This document shows positions 36,540 through 44,767 of a stretch of 64,000 nucleotides of DNA, piece after piece. The stretch's first letter is position 1. The number at the start of each line of letters is the position of its first letter. A model generated the notes under the pieces. It ran no database searches. It was not told the DNA's origin and saw only the letters and a program-made list of their open reading frames with translations. The stretch lies in assembly GCF_033242265.1 (NCBI RefSeq), contig NZ_BTFW01000001.1, positions 434,001-498,000 on the forward strand, read 5' to 3'. Source of the stretch: Novosphingobium sp. IK01. Lineage in GTDB: Bacteria; Pseudomonadota; Alphaproteobacteria; Sphingomonadales; Sphingomonadaceae. The position numbers and the translations under genes are program-made.

Positions 36540-36976
36540 CCGCCCTGTTTGAACATTCTCCGTGGGTCGAGGAACGGGCCGATGCCGCGCCGTCCTCGGG
36601 AGACCGCCACGCCGACCTCATGGCCGTCGTTCATGCCGCCACGCGCGAGGAACAACTCGCGCTGATCCGCGCGCACCCCGAACTGGCAGGCAAGGCGGCG
36701 ATTGACGGCACCTTGACGCAGGCCTCGGCCGCCGAGCAGGCTTCTGCGGGGCTGGACCGCCTGACGCCCGACGAATTTGCCCGGTTCCACGCGCTCAACG
36801 CGGCCTATCACGCGGCCCATGCGATGCCCTTCATCATCTGCGTGCGCCTGACCGACAAGGCCGGGATCCTCGCGGCGATGGAAGCGCGCGCGCAAAACGA
36901 CACCGAAACCGAAATCGCCACCGCGCTTGCCGAGATCGGCAAGATTACCCGCCTCAGGCTGGAGGACATGGCATGA
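36536..36976 (+). CDS. uraD: OHCU decarboxylase (UraD)
   Basis: A 146-residue 2-oxo-4-hydroxy-4-carboxy-5-ureidoimidazoline decarboxylase, which makes (S)-allantoin. Conserved parts are FEHSPWVEERA, LIRAHPELAGKAA (catalytic His), LTPDEFARFHALNAAYHAAH and MPFIICVRLTDKAGIL, with ALAEIGKITRLRL at the end. The start is a TTG overlapping the HpxZ stop, with AAGGGAA six bases upstream; a stop codon lies in frame five codons before it. The protein therefore begins right at the EHSPW motif and lacks the first helix of about 20 residues found in most homologues. Confidence 0.88.
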   Translation: MTALFEHSPWVEERADAAPSSGDRHADLMAVVHAATREEQLALIRAHPELAGKAAIDGTLTQASAAEQASAGLDRLTPDEFARFHALNAAYHAAHAMPFIICVRLTDKAGILAAMEARAQNDTETEIATALAEIGKITRLRLEDMA

Positions 36977-38430
36977 CTAACGTCCAACCCATTGATACTG
37001 TTGCCCTTGCTGCTCTCGAAGCAGAACTTGCGCGCCAGTTGAAGCTGGTCGACGCGATCGGCGCGGAATGGACCCGCCCGCGCAGCCATCCCGAGGGGCA
37101 TGTCTATGACGTGGTGATCGTGGGCGGCGGGCAGAGCGGCCTTGCCACGGCCTATGGTCTCAAGCGCGAGCGGGTGAACAACATCCTGATCCTCGACGAG
37201 AGCAAGGAAGGCTTCGAAGGCCCGTGGGAGACTTATGCGCGGATGGTCACGCTGCGCACGCCCAAGGGGCTGACCCCCATCGACTATGGCCTGCCTGCCC
37301 TGACCCCGCAGGCGTGGTACGAGGCGTGTTATGGCGCCAGGGCCTGGGAAGAGCTGGACAAGATCCCGCGCGGGGTCTGGATGGAGTACTTGCGCTGGTA
37401 TCGCCGCGTGCTCGACCTGCCCGTGCGCAACGAGGCCAAAGTGGAGCGCATCGTGCCGCTCGATGGCGGCATCCACCGCGTGATGCTGGCCGGTGGCGAG
37501 GCGGTTCTGGCCCGCAAGGTCGTGCTGGCGACCGGCATCCAAGGCGGCGGCGAATGGCACACCCCGCCGATGATCCGCGATGCCCTGCCGCGCGCTCTCT
37601 ATGCCCACACCAGCGAGGCGATTGATTTCGAGGCGCTCAAGGGCAAGCGCATCGGCATTCTGGGCGGCGGCGCGAGCGCCTTCGACAATGCCAACTGGGC
37701 GCTCGAACAGGGCGTGGGCGAAGTCCATGTGTTCATGCGCCGTGCGCAAATGCCGCGCATCAACCCGATCCGTTTCATGGAAAAGGTCGGGCTGGCCGCG
37801 CGCTATCCGGCCTTGTCGGACACCGAGAAATATCGCGCCATGGCGTCTTTTCTGTCGCACAATCAGCCACCTACGAACGATACCTTCAATCGCGCGGCAA
37901 GTTGGCCGGGCTTTGCCCTGCACATGGCGAGCCCGTGGGAAAGCGTCGCCCACGAAGACGGCGCGGTGGTCGTGACCACGCCCCACGCGCGCTTCACGTT
38001 CGATTTCGTGATCCTCTCGACCGGCCTCATTTCCGACCCGCGCCTGCGGCCCGAACTGGCCGAAGTGGCCGGGCATATCGCGCTCTGGGGCGACAAGGTG
38101 AAGATGCCCCAAGGGCAGCGCAATGCCCTGATCGACGCGCATCCCTATCTTGGCCCGGCGTTCGAGTTTACCCCGCGCGACGAGGCGGGCGTGGCCCCGC
38201 TCCATGGCCTGTTCGCGTTCAACTATTCGGCGCTGATCAGCCTGGGTCTTTCGGCCTCGGCGCTGTCGGGCATGAACAAGGCGCTGCCGCGTCTGGTGCG
38301 CGGAATTGCCGACCAGCTCTTCCTTGATGATCGCGAAGTCCTGCTCGACGCCTTCATCGCCTACGAGGAGGAGGAATTCCTCGGCCAATGGCCGCTCGAA
38401 ACGGAACCGGCGGGGGAGAGCGTGGAATGA
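36973..38430 (+). CDS. FMO-like FAD/NADPH flavoprotein monooxygenase, candidate urate hydroxylase
   Basis: A 485-residue two-dinucleotide-binding flavoprotein without signal peptide. The FAD Rossmann motif is YDVVIVGGGQSGLATAYGLK (GGGQSG, residues 51-56). The NADPH motif is GKRIGILGGGASAFDNANWA (about 228-247). FVILSTGLISDPRLRPELAE is the conserved 'ATG/STG' strand near the C-terminal third. It resembles flavin-containing and N-hydroxylating monooxygenases, not HpxO, which has one Rossmann fold. It lies between uraD and uraH, overlapping both by four bases, exactly where the step from urate to 5-hydroxyisourate belongs, and no other urate oxidase gene is in the window. The enzyme class is well supported; the substrate is inference. 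Confidence 0.75.
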   Translation: MTNVQPIDTVALAALEAELARQLKLVDAIGAEWTRPRSHPEGHVYDVVIVGGGQSGLATAYGLKRERVNNILILDESKEGFEGPWETYARMVTLRTPKGLTPIDYGLPALTPQAWYEACYGARAWEELDKIPRGVWMEYLRWYRRVLDLPVRNEAKVERIVPLDGGIHRVMLAGGEAVLARKVVLATGIQGGGEWHTPPMIRDALPRALYAHTSEAIDFEALKGKRIGILGGGASAFDNANWALEQGVGEVHVFMRRAQMPRINPIRFMEKVGLAARYPALSDTEKYRAMASFLSHNQPPTNDTFNRAASWPGFALHMASPWESVAHEDGAVVVTTPHARFTFDFVILSTGLISDPRLRPELAEVAGHIALWGDKVKMPQGQRNALIDAHPYLGPAFEFTPRDEAGVAPLHGLFAFNYSALISLGLSASALSGMNKALPRLVRGIADQLFLDDREVLLDAFIAYEEEEFLGQWPLETEPAGESVE

Positions 38431-38753
38431 CCAGTCTTTCGACGCATGTGCTCGATACCGTCAGCGGGCGTCCGGCACAGGGCATGAAAATCATGCTCTG
38501 GTCTGCCGATGCCCTGCTGGCCGAAGGCGAAACCGATGCGGACGGGCGCCTGCGCGCCTTTCCGACGCTGGAAGCGGGGGCCTATACCCTCGCGTTCCAT
38601 GTCGCTGCCTATTTCCGCGCGCAGGGGGCGGACCTGCCCGATCCCCCGTTCCTCGATGTCGTGCCGATCCACTTCGGCGTGGGCGAGGGGGGGCACTATC
38701 ACGTGCCCCTGCTCGCCTCGCCTTACGCCTATTCGACCTACCGGGGCAGCTGA
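38427..38753 (+). CDS. uraH: 5-hydroxyisourate hydrolase (transthyretin-like, UraH)
   Basis: A 108-residue HIU hydrolase. It starts MTSLSTHVLDTVSGRPAQGM with the catalytic His of STHVLD. It continues ETDADGRLRAF and FLDVVPIHFGV, and ends in the signature tetrapeptide YRGS (YSTYRGS). It hydrolyses 5-hydroxyisourate, the product of urate oxidation, to OHCU. The ATG overlaps the stop of the flavoprotein gene (ATGA), which ties that flavoprotein to urate metabolism. A 2-bp gap separates it from xdhA. Confidence 0.93.
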   Translation: MTSLSTHVLDTVSGRPAQGMKIMLWSADALLAEGETDADGRLRAFPTLEAGAYTLAFHVAAYFRAQGADLPDPPFLDVVPIHFGVGEGGHYHVPLLASPYAYSTYRGS

Positions 38754-38755
38754 GC

Positions 38756-40183
38756 ATGGCCGTGCGTTTTGTCTGTGATGGTCAGTTGGTGGAATTGGAT
38801 GGTGTCGTGCCCGGCGATACCGTTCTCGATTACTTGCGTGAACGGGCCGGCAAGACCGGCACGAAGGAAGGCTGCGGCGAGGGCGATTGCGGAGCCTGCA
38901 CGGTTCTGGTCGGCACGCCCGATGCGGCGATGACCCGGCTGGACTGGCGCGCGGTCAATGCCTGCATCCAGTTCCTGCCGATGCTTCACGGCAAGGCCCT
39001 GTTGACGGTTAACGGGTTGGGCGAAGATGGCCCGACCCCGCTGCAAGGCACGATGGCGTCCAATGGCGCCTCGCAATGCGGATTTTGTACGCCCGGTTTC
39101 GTGATGTCGCTCCATGGCCGCGCGATTGGCGCTGCCGGGTGCGAGCTTCCGGTGGGCGATGTTCTGGCGGGCAACTTGTGCCGGTGCACCGGCTATGGCC
39201 CGATCCTGGCCGCGGGCGCGGCGCATGCGCGGCTTGAGCACGACGATACGCCGCTGCTGGCCCTGCTCGGCATTGCACGGGCACTGGGCCCGGCGCGGGG
39301 AACTGGCTGGTTCGCGCCCGCCACCGCCGAGGAACTCGCGCAAGTGCTGGCCGACAATCCCGGCGCGCGGATCGTGGCCGGGGCGACCGATGTGGGTCTG
39401 TGGGTCACCAAGAAGCTGGTCGATCTCGAAACCGTGGTCTTTGTCGGCGATATTGCCGAACTGGGGGAAATCACCGAAACGCCTGATGGCCTGACGCTGG
39501 GCGCTGCCGTGCGCTATGCCGATGCCCATGGCGCGATGGCGCGGCTGAGCCCGGAACTGGGCGAACTGGTGCGCCGGATCGGCGGGCTTCAGGTGCGCAA
39601 TGCGGGCACCGTGGGTGGCAATATCGCCAATGGCTCGCCCATTGGCGACGGGCCCCCGGCGCTGATCGCGCTGGGCGCGCAAGTGACCTTGCGGTCGCTG
39701 CGCGGGCAACGGACCATGCCGCTCGAAGATTTTTTCGTTGCGTATGGCAACCAGGACCGTGCCGTCGACGAATTCGTCGAAAGCGTGTTCGTACCGCGTC
39801 CCGCGCCCCATCAGGTTGTCCATATTTCCAAGCTTTCCAAGCGTTTCGACAGCGATATTTCGGCAGTTTGTGGCGCCTTCTGCCTGACGGTCGAGGCCGG
39901 GCAGGTCACGGCAGCACGGATTGCCTTTGGCGGCATGGCGGCAACGCCTGCCCGCGCCCGCGAAGCCGAAGCGGCGCTTGTCGGCAAGCCATTCGAGGCG
40001 GCCACGATAGCCCCGGCTGTCGAAGCCTTGCGGCGTGATTTCAAGCCTTTGAGCGACGTTCGTGGAAGCGCGGCTTATCGTCTGGAGGCGGCGGGCAACT
40101 TGCTCTGGCGCCTGTGGCATCAGGCGCAGGGAACGCCTGTCCGTGTTCAGGATGTGCGCGTGCAGGACGTGGCCCATGGCTGA
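38756..40183 (+). CDS. xdhA: Xanthine dehydrogenase small subunit (2Fe-2S and FAD)
   Basis: A 475-residue XdhA. The first [2Fe-2S] cluster is in TKEGCGEGDCGACTVLVG and the second in SQCGFCTPGFVMSLHG plus GNLCRCTGYGPI. From about residue 185 lies the FAD domain (ARIVAGATDVGLWVTKKLVD, GGLQVRNAGTVGGNIANGSP). It passes electrons from the molybdenum subunit to NAD+. The enzyme oxidises hypoxanthine to xanthine and xanthine to urate. It overlaps xdhB by eight bases. Confidence 0.94.
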   Translation: MAVRFVCDGQLVELDGVVPGDTVLDYLRERAGKTGTKEGCGEGDCGACTVLVGTPDAAMTRLDWRAVNACIQFLPMLHGKALLTVNGLGEDGPTPLQGTMASNGASQCGFCTPGFVMSLHGRAIGAAGCELPVGDVLAGNLCRCTGYGPILAAGAAHARLEHDDTPLLALLGIARALGPARGTGWFAPATAEELAQVLADNPGARIVAGATDVGLWVTKKLVDLETVVFVGDIAELGEITETPDGLTLGAAVRYADAHGAMARLSPELGELVRRIGGLQVRNAGTVGGNIANGSPIGDGPPALIALGAQVTLRSLRGQRTMPLEDFFVAYGNQDRAVDEFVESVFVPRPAPHQVVHISKLSKRFDSDISAVCGAFCLTVEAGQVTAARIAFGGMAATPARAREAEAALVGKPFEAATIAPAVEALRRDFKPLSDVRGSAAYRLEAAGNLLWRLWHQAQGTPVRVQDVRVQDVAHG

Positions 40184-42518
40184 GGCAGGCATCCAGCACC
40201 CCAGGACGCCGGTTGTCGGCGTCGACCAGCGCCACGACAGCGCCGCGCTCCATGTCGCGGGCAAGGCCCGCTACATCGATGACGAACCGGAATGGCCCGG
40301 CCTGCTCCACTTGGCTTTCGGGGTCTCGACCGAGGCGAGCGCGACGATCGAAGGCATCGACCTTTCTGCCGTGCGCGCCGCGCCCGGTGTTGTCGCGGTA
40401 TTCACCGCCGCCGATATTCCCGGCGCCAACGATGTCTCGCCTTTTGCGGGCGATGATCGCCTGCTGGCCGATGGCGAAGTGCTGTGGCTGGGGCAGCCGG
40501 TGTTCCTCGTGGCGGCGACCAGCCGCCGCGCGGCGCGTCAGGCGGCGCGGCTGGGCGCCATCACCTATGGTTCGCGCCCGCCGATCCTGACCATCGCGCA
40601 GGCCCGCGCGGCGCAGAGCCTGATCGAACCGACCCAGCGCATGGCGCGTGGCGACGCGCATCAGGCTCTGGGGCAGGCGCCGCATCGCCTGAGCGGCCAA
40701 CTGGCCATGGGCGGGCAGGACCATTTCTACCTCGAAGGGCAGATCGCGCTGGCCCGTCCGATGGAGGATGGCCAGATCCATCTGCTGTCGTCGACCCAGC
40801 ACCCCAGCGAGGTCCAGCACCTCGTCGCGCACCTGCTCGGGCGCTCTTCGGCCGATGTGACGGTCGAGGTACGGCGCATGGGCGGGGCCTTTGGCGGAAA
40901 GGAGACACAAGGCTCGCTCTATGCCGCTGCCGCCGCCCTCGTGGCCCATCACACCGGGCGCCCGGCCAAGTTCCGCGCCGACCGCGACGACGACATGGTC
41001 CAGACCGGCAAGCGCCACGATTTCGAGGTCGACTATGATGTCGGCTTCGATGACGCGGGGCATATTCTGGGGCTGCAGGTGCGCCTTGCCTCGCGCTGCG
41101 GGGCGACGGTCGACCTGTCGCCCGCGATCAATGATCGCGCGATGTTCCATGTCGACAACACCTATTTCCTGCCCGCTGTGGAGATCGTTTCGGAGCGGCT
41201 GAAGACCAACATGGTCTCGGCCACGGCCTTCCGCGGCTTTGGCGGGCCGCAGGGGATGCTGGCGATCGAGCGGGTGATGGATGCGGTGGCCGGGTATCTG
41301 GGCTGCGATCCTTTGGCGGTGCGCGTGGCCAATCTCTATGGTCCGGGCCGCGATGTCACGCCTTATGGCATGAAAGTGCTCGACAATATCGCGCCCGAGC
41401 TGATCGCGAAGCTGCGCGAGGACGGGCGCTATGCCGCCCGGCAGCAGGATGTGGCGGCGTTCAACGCAGGCAGTCCGGTGCTGAAAAAGGGGCTTGCGCT
41501 CACCCCGGTCAAGTTCGGGATCAGCTTTACCACCACCCACCTCAACCAGGCAGGCGCGCTGCTCCACGTCTATGCCGACGGCTCGATCCAGATCAACCAC
41601 GGCGGGACCGAGATGGGGCAGGGCCTGCACACCAAGGTCGCGCAAGTCGTCGCGCAGGCTTTTGGCGTCGGGCTGGGAACCGTGCGGATCACCGCGACGC
41701 GGACCGACAAGGTGCCCAACACGTCCGCCACGGCGGCTTCTTCGGGGGCCGACATGAACGGCATGGCGGCCTATAATGCGGCGCTGGCCATTCGCGAGCG
41801 ACTCGTCGAATTCTGCGTGCGGACCTATGGCTGCGGGGCGGAGGAGGTCGTGTTCGAGGCCGGGACGGTGACCGCCGGAGCCGAGGTGATGACCTGGGAA
41901 ACCCTGTGCCGCCGGGCCTATCTGGCGCGGGTTTCGCTGTCTTCGACGGGTTTCTATGCGACGCCGGGGATCGAATATGACCGCGCGGCGCATCAGGGCA
42001 CGCCGTTCTACTACTTTGCCTATGGCGCGGCGCTGGCCGAAGTGGTGATCGACACGCTGACCGGCGAATATCGCGTGCTGGCTGCCGATATTCTCCACGA
42101 TTGCGGGAACTCGCTCAACCCGGCCATCGACAAGGGCCAGATCGAGGGTGCCTTCGTGCAGGGGCAGGGCTGGCTGACAAGCGAGGAACTCGTCTGGGAC
42201 GCGAAGGGCCAGTTGCTCACCCATGCCCCCTCGACCTACAAGATTCCCACCGCCAACGACCGCCCCGACCACCTGAGCGTGACCTTGTGGGACGGGCCGA
42301 ACCTGAAGCCGACGATCCACCGCTCCAAGGCCGTGGGCGAGCCGCCGTTCATGCTGGCCAATGCGGTGCTTTCGGCGCTGGGGGCGGCGGTGGCCGCGTG
42401 CAACCCGGCAGCCGGTTGGCCCGAACTCGATGCGCCGGCCACGCCCGAGCGCATGTTGGCCGCGATTGCGCGCCAGAAGGCGGGGGCCCGGAAAGCGGGT
42501 GTGGAGCGCGGGCAATGA
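40176..42518 (+). CDS. xdhB: Xanthine dehydrogenase molybdopterin-binding subunit
   Basis: A 780-residue XdhB. It begins with RHDSAALHVAGKARYIDDEP and carries GQDHFYLEGQIALARPMEDG, VRRMGGAFGGKETQ (Mo pocket), ATAFRGFGGPQGMLAIERVM (substrate Arg region) and HGGTEMGQGLHTKVAQVVAQ. The catalytic Glu is in SKAVGEPPFMLANAVLSALG. All blocks of a working purine-oxidising enzyme are present. The ATG at 40176 overlaps xdhA by eight bases and the stop overlaps the xdhC start. Confidence 0.94.
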   Translation: MAEAGIQHPRTPVVGVDQRHDSAALHVAGKARYIDDEPEWPGLLHLAFGVSTEASATIEGIDLSAVRAAPGVVAVFTAADIPGANDVSPFAGDDRLLADGEVLWLGQPVFLVAATSRRAARQAARLGAITYGSRPPILTIAQARAAQSLIEPTQRMARGDAHQALGQAPHRLSGQLAMGGQDHFYLEGQIALARPMEDGQIHLLSSTQHPSEVQHLVAHLLGRSSADVTVEVRRMGGAFGGKETQGSLYAAAAALVAHHTGRPAKFRADRDDDMVQTGKRHDFEVDYDVGFDDAGHILGLQVRLASRCGATVDLSPAINDRAMFHVDNTYFLPAVEIVSERLKTNMVSATAFRGFGGPQGMLAIERVMDAVAGYLGCDPLAVRVANLYGPGRDVTPYGMKVLDNIAPELIAKLREDGRYAARQQDVAAFNAGSPVLKKGLALTPVKFGISFTTTHLNQAGALLHVYADGSIQINHGGTEMGQGLHTKVAQVVAQAFGVGLGTVRITATRTDKVPNTSATAASSGADMNGMAAYNAALAIRERLVEFCVRTYGCGAEEVVFEAGTVTAGAEVMTWETLCRRAYLARVSLSSTGFYATPGIEYDRAAHQGTPFYYFAYGAALAEVVIDTLTGEYRVLAADILHDCGNSLNPAIDKGQIEGAFVQGQGWLTSEELVWDAKGQLLTHAPSTYKIPTANDRPDHLSVTLWDGPNLKPTIHRSKAVGEPPFMLANAVLSALGAAVAACNPAAGWPELDAPATPERMLAAIARQKAGARKAGVERGQ

Positions 42519-43468
42519 TGTGGTGGGACATGGCCCGTGGCTGGGCCGAGCGTGAGCCGCTGGCGATGGTTTCGGTTCTGGCCTGCGAGGGGTCGGCCCC
42601 GCGCGGGCCTGGCACGCGCATGCTGGTATCCGCAGGCAGCACCTGGGGCACCATCGGGGGCGGGGCGCTCGAATTCCGGGCCATCGAGCAGGCCCGGCGG
42701 GCGCTCGATCTGGCGCCGGGAAGCTGGCGCGTGCAGGACTATCCGCTCGGCCCCCTGCTGGGCCAGTGTTGCGGCGGGCGGGTGCGTCTGCTGATCGAGC
42801 ATCTCGATTTCCGGGGCCTTGCCGCGTTGCAGGGGATGCACGAAGGGGCCTTGCTGGTCAGCCATTTCAGTCTCGAGCGGATCGACCGGCACTGGATCGT
42901 CGATGGGCAGCCCACGCCGCTTTCCGCGCGGGCCGACAAGCCCGAAGCCGGGGCCCGCATTCTTGAGACGGTCGGCCAGTGGCGGCGCCCGGTCTATCTG
43001 TTCGGGGCGGGGCATGTCGGCCAGGCGATAGCCCGGCACATGACCGGCCTGCCGCTGCGCCTGTGCTGGTTCGATACGCGGCCCATGTTCGAGATGCTCG
43101 ATGGCGTGGTGATCGTGGCCGAAGACGAGATCGCCTCCTGCGTGGCGCAAGCCCCGCCCGAGGCGGCCTTCCTGATCCTGACCCACGATCATGCGCTCGA
43201 TTACCGGCTCACGCGGGCCGCGTTGCAGCGCACTGCGCGGGGCTATGTCGGGCTGATCGGATCGGCGACCAAGCGCGCGCGGTTCGTCTCGCGCCTACGC
43301 GACGAGGGGATAGACGCGGCCACCCCCGGACGCCTCGTCTGCCCGATCGGGATCGGCGGTGTGACGGGCAAGGAGCCCGACGTGATCGCGATTTCGGTCT
43401 TAGCACAATTGCTTCAGTTGTCTGCACAGATGGCAGAAAACAAAGAGAAAGTTTCAGTTCTTGGGTAA
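42515..43468 (+). CDS. xdhC: Xanthine dehydrogenase accessory protein XdhC
   Basis: A 317-residue XdhC. The N-terminal half has VLACEGSAPRGPGTRMLVSA and GTIGGGALEFRAIEQARRAL, with Cys residues in LGPLLGQCCGGRVRLLIEHL that handle the cofactor. A Rossmann part follows (RRPVYLFGAGHVGQAIARHM, YVGLIGSATKRARFVSRLRD, PIGIGGVTGKEPDVIAISVL). XdhC binds the molybdenum cofactor, aids its sulfuration and inserts it into XdhB. It overlaps the guanine deaminase gene by eight bases. Confidence 0.92.
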   Translation: MMWWDMARGWAEREPLAMVSVLACEGSAPRGPGTRMLVSAGSTWGTIGGGALEFRAIEQARRALDLAPGSWRVQDYPLGPLLGQCCGGRVRLLIEHLDFRGLAALQGMHEGALLVSHFSLERIDRHWIVDGQPTPLSARADKPEAGARILETVGQWRRPVYLFGAGHVGQAIARHMTGLPLRLCWFDTRPMFEMLDGVVIVAEDEIASCVAQAPPEAAFLILTHDHALDYRLTRAALQRTARGYVGLIGSATKRARFVSRLRDEGIDAATPGRLVCPIGIGGVTGKEPDVIAISVLAQLLQLSAQMAENKEKVSVLG

Positions 43469-44756
43469 GCTCCACGCTTTTCGCGGCGAAATGCTCTCGG
43501 TGGATGAGGACCCGCTCGGCCTGCCTGAGGGCGCTGGCCTATCCTATCAGGCCGACGGGCTGCTGGTGGTCGAGGACGGGGTGATCGTGGCGCGCGGCGA
43601 TTATGCGAGCCTCGCCACGCGTTTTGCCGATGTTCGCGTGACTGTCCTCGACGGGCTGGTCGTGCCGGGCTTTGTCGACGCGCATGTCCACTATCCGCAG
43701 ATGGACCGCATCGCCAGCCATGGCGAGCAATTGCTCGACTGGCTCGAACGCCATATCTTTCCGGCGGAAAAGGCCTTTTCCGACCCGGCCCATGCCAGCG
43801 CCATGGCACAGGCCTTTCTGGGCGAACTGCTGCGCCACGGGACGACATCGGCGCTGGTGTTCCCGACCGTCCACGAAAGCTCGGTCGACGCGCTGTTCGA
43901 GGCCGCGCTGGCGCGGAACATGCGGATCGCCTCGGGCAAGGTGCTGATGGATCTGGGGCCCGACGGGCTGAAGGACAGCGTGGAAAGCGCGCGGGCCGAG
44001 ACCGAGGCGCTGATTGCGCGCTGGGCCGGGCGCGGGCGGCTGTCCTATGCGATCACCCCGCGTTTCGCGCTTACCTCGTCGGACGCGCAACTGGCGCTGG
44101 CAGGCGAATTGCTGGCCGCGCACCCCGATGTCCTGCTGCACACCCATCTGGCCGAGAACCGCCACGAATGCGCGGCGGTGGCGGCGCGCTTTCCCGATGC
44201 GGCGGACTATCTCGACGTTTACGACCGCTTTGGCCTCGTTGCCGACCGCTCGGTCTTTGCCCATGGCATCCACATGTCCGAGCGGATGTGCGCGCGGATG
44301 GGGCAGAGCGGGGCGGGCATCGCGGTCTGTCCCTCGTCGAACCTCTTTCTGGGCTCCGGGTTTTTCAACTTCGGTCAGGCCGACCGGCACGGGGTGAAGC
44401 TCGGGCTGGGGACCGATATCGGTGCGGGCACGAGTTTTTCGATGCTCTACACACAGGGCCAGGCCTATCAGGCCGCGCTCGCGCGCGAGGAGCGGCTCGA
44501 TCCGTTCCGTGCGCTCTATCTGGCGACAGCGGGCAGCGCGCGGCTGTTGCATATCGAGGACAAGGTCGGCGCGCTGGGCGTGGGGCAGGAGGCCGATTTC
44601 GTTGTGCTCGACAGCGCGGCCACGCCCCTGCTCGCGCGGCGCTGTGCCGGGGCGGGGCTTGCCGAAAGGCTGTTTGCCATGCAGATCCTGGGGGACGACC
44701 GGGTTGTTTCCCAGACGTGGATTCTGGGCGAATGCGCCTGGGACCGGAATGTGTGA
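43461..44756 (+). CDS. guaD: Guanine deaminase
   Basis: A 431-residue amidohydrolase. The metal motif is PGFVDAHVHYPQMDRIASHG, followed by LLDWLERHIFPAEKAFSDPA, FGTDIGAGTSFSML-type C-terminal Asp (LGLGTDIGAGTSFSMLYTQG), VLLHTHLAENRHECAAVAAR and VFAHGIHMSERMCARMGQSG. These are the marks of GuaD, which converts guanine to xanthine and ammonia and so feeds xanthine dehydrogenase. It starts with TTG inside the end of xdhC. Confidence 0.92.
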   Translation: MGKLHAFRGEMLSVDEDPLGLPEGAGLSYQADGLLVVEDGVIVARGDYASLATRFADVRVTVLDGLVVPGFVDAHVHYPQMDRIASHGEQLLDWLERHIFPAEKAFSDPAHASAMAQAFLGELLRHGTTSALVFPTVHESSVDALFEAALARNMRIASGKVLMDLGPDGLKDSVESARAETEALIARWAGRGRLSYAITPRFALTSSDAQLALAGELLAAHPDVLLHTHLAENRHECAAVAARFPDAADYLDVYDRFGLVADRSVFAHGIHMSERMCARMGQSGAGIAVCPSSNLFLGSGFFNFGQADRHGVKLGLGTDIGAGTSFSMLYTQGQAYQAALAREERLDPFRALYLATAGSARLLHIEDKVGALGVGQEADFVVLDSAATPLLARRCAGAGLAERLFAMQILGDDRVVSQTWILGECAWDRNV

Positions 44757-44767
44757 GGAGTTGTTTT

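Noticed and set aside
40041..42515. An 824-codon minus-strand frame opposite xdhB
   Set aside because: Composition typical of antisense frames; xdhB is unmistakable on the plus strand.
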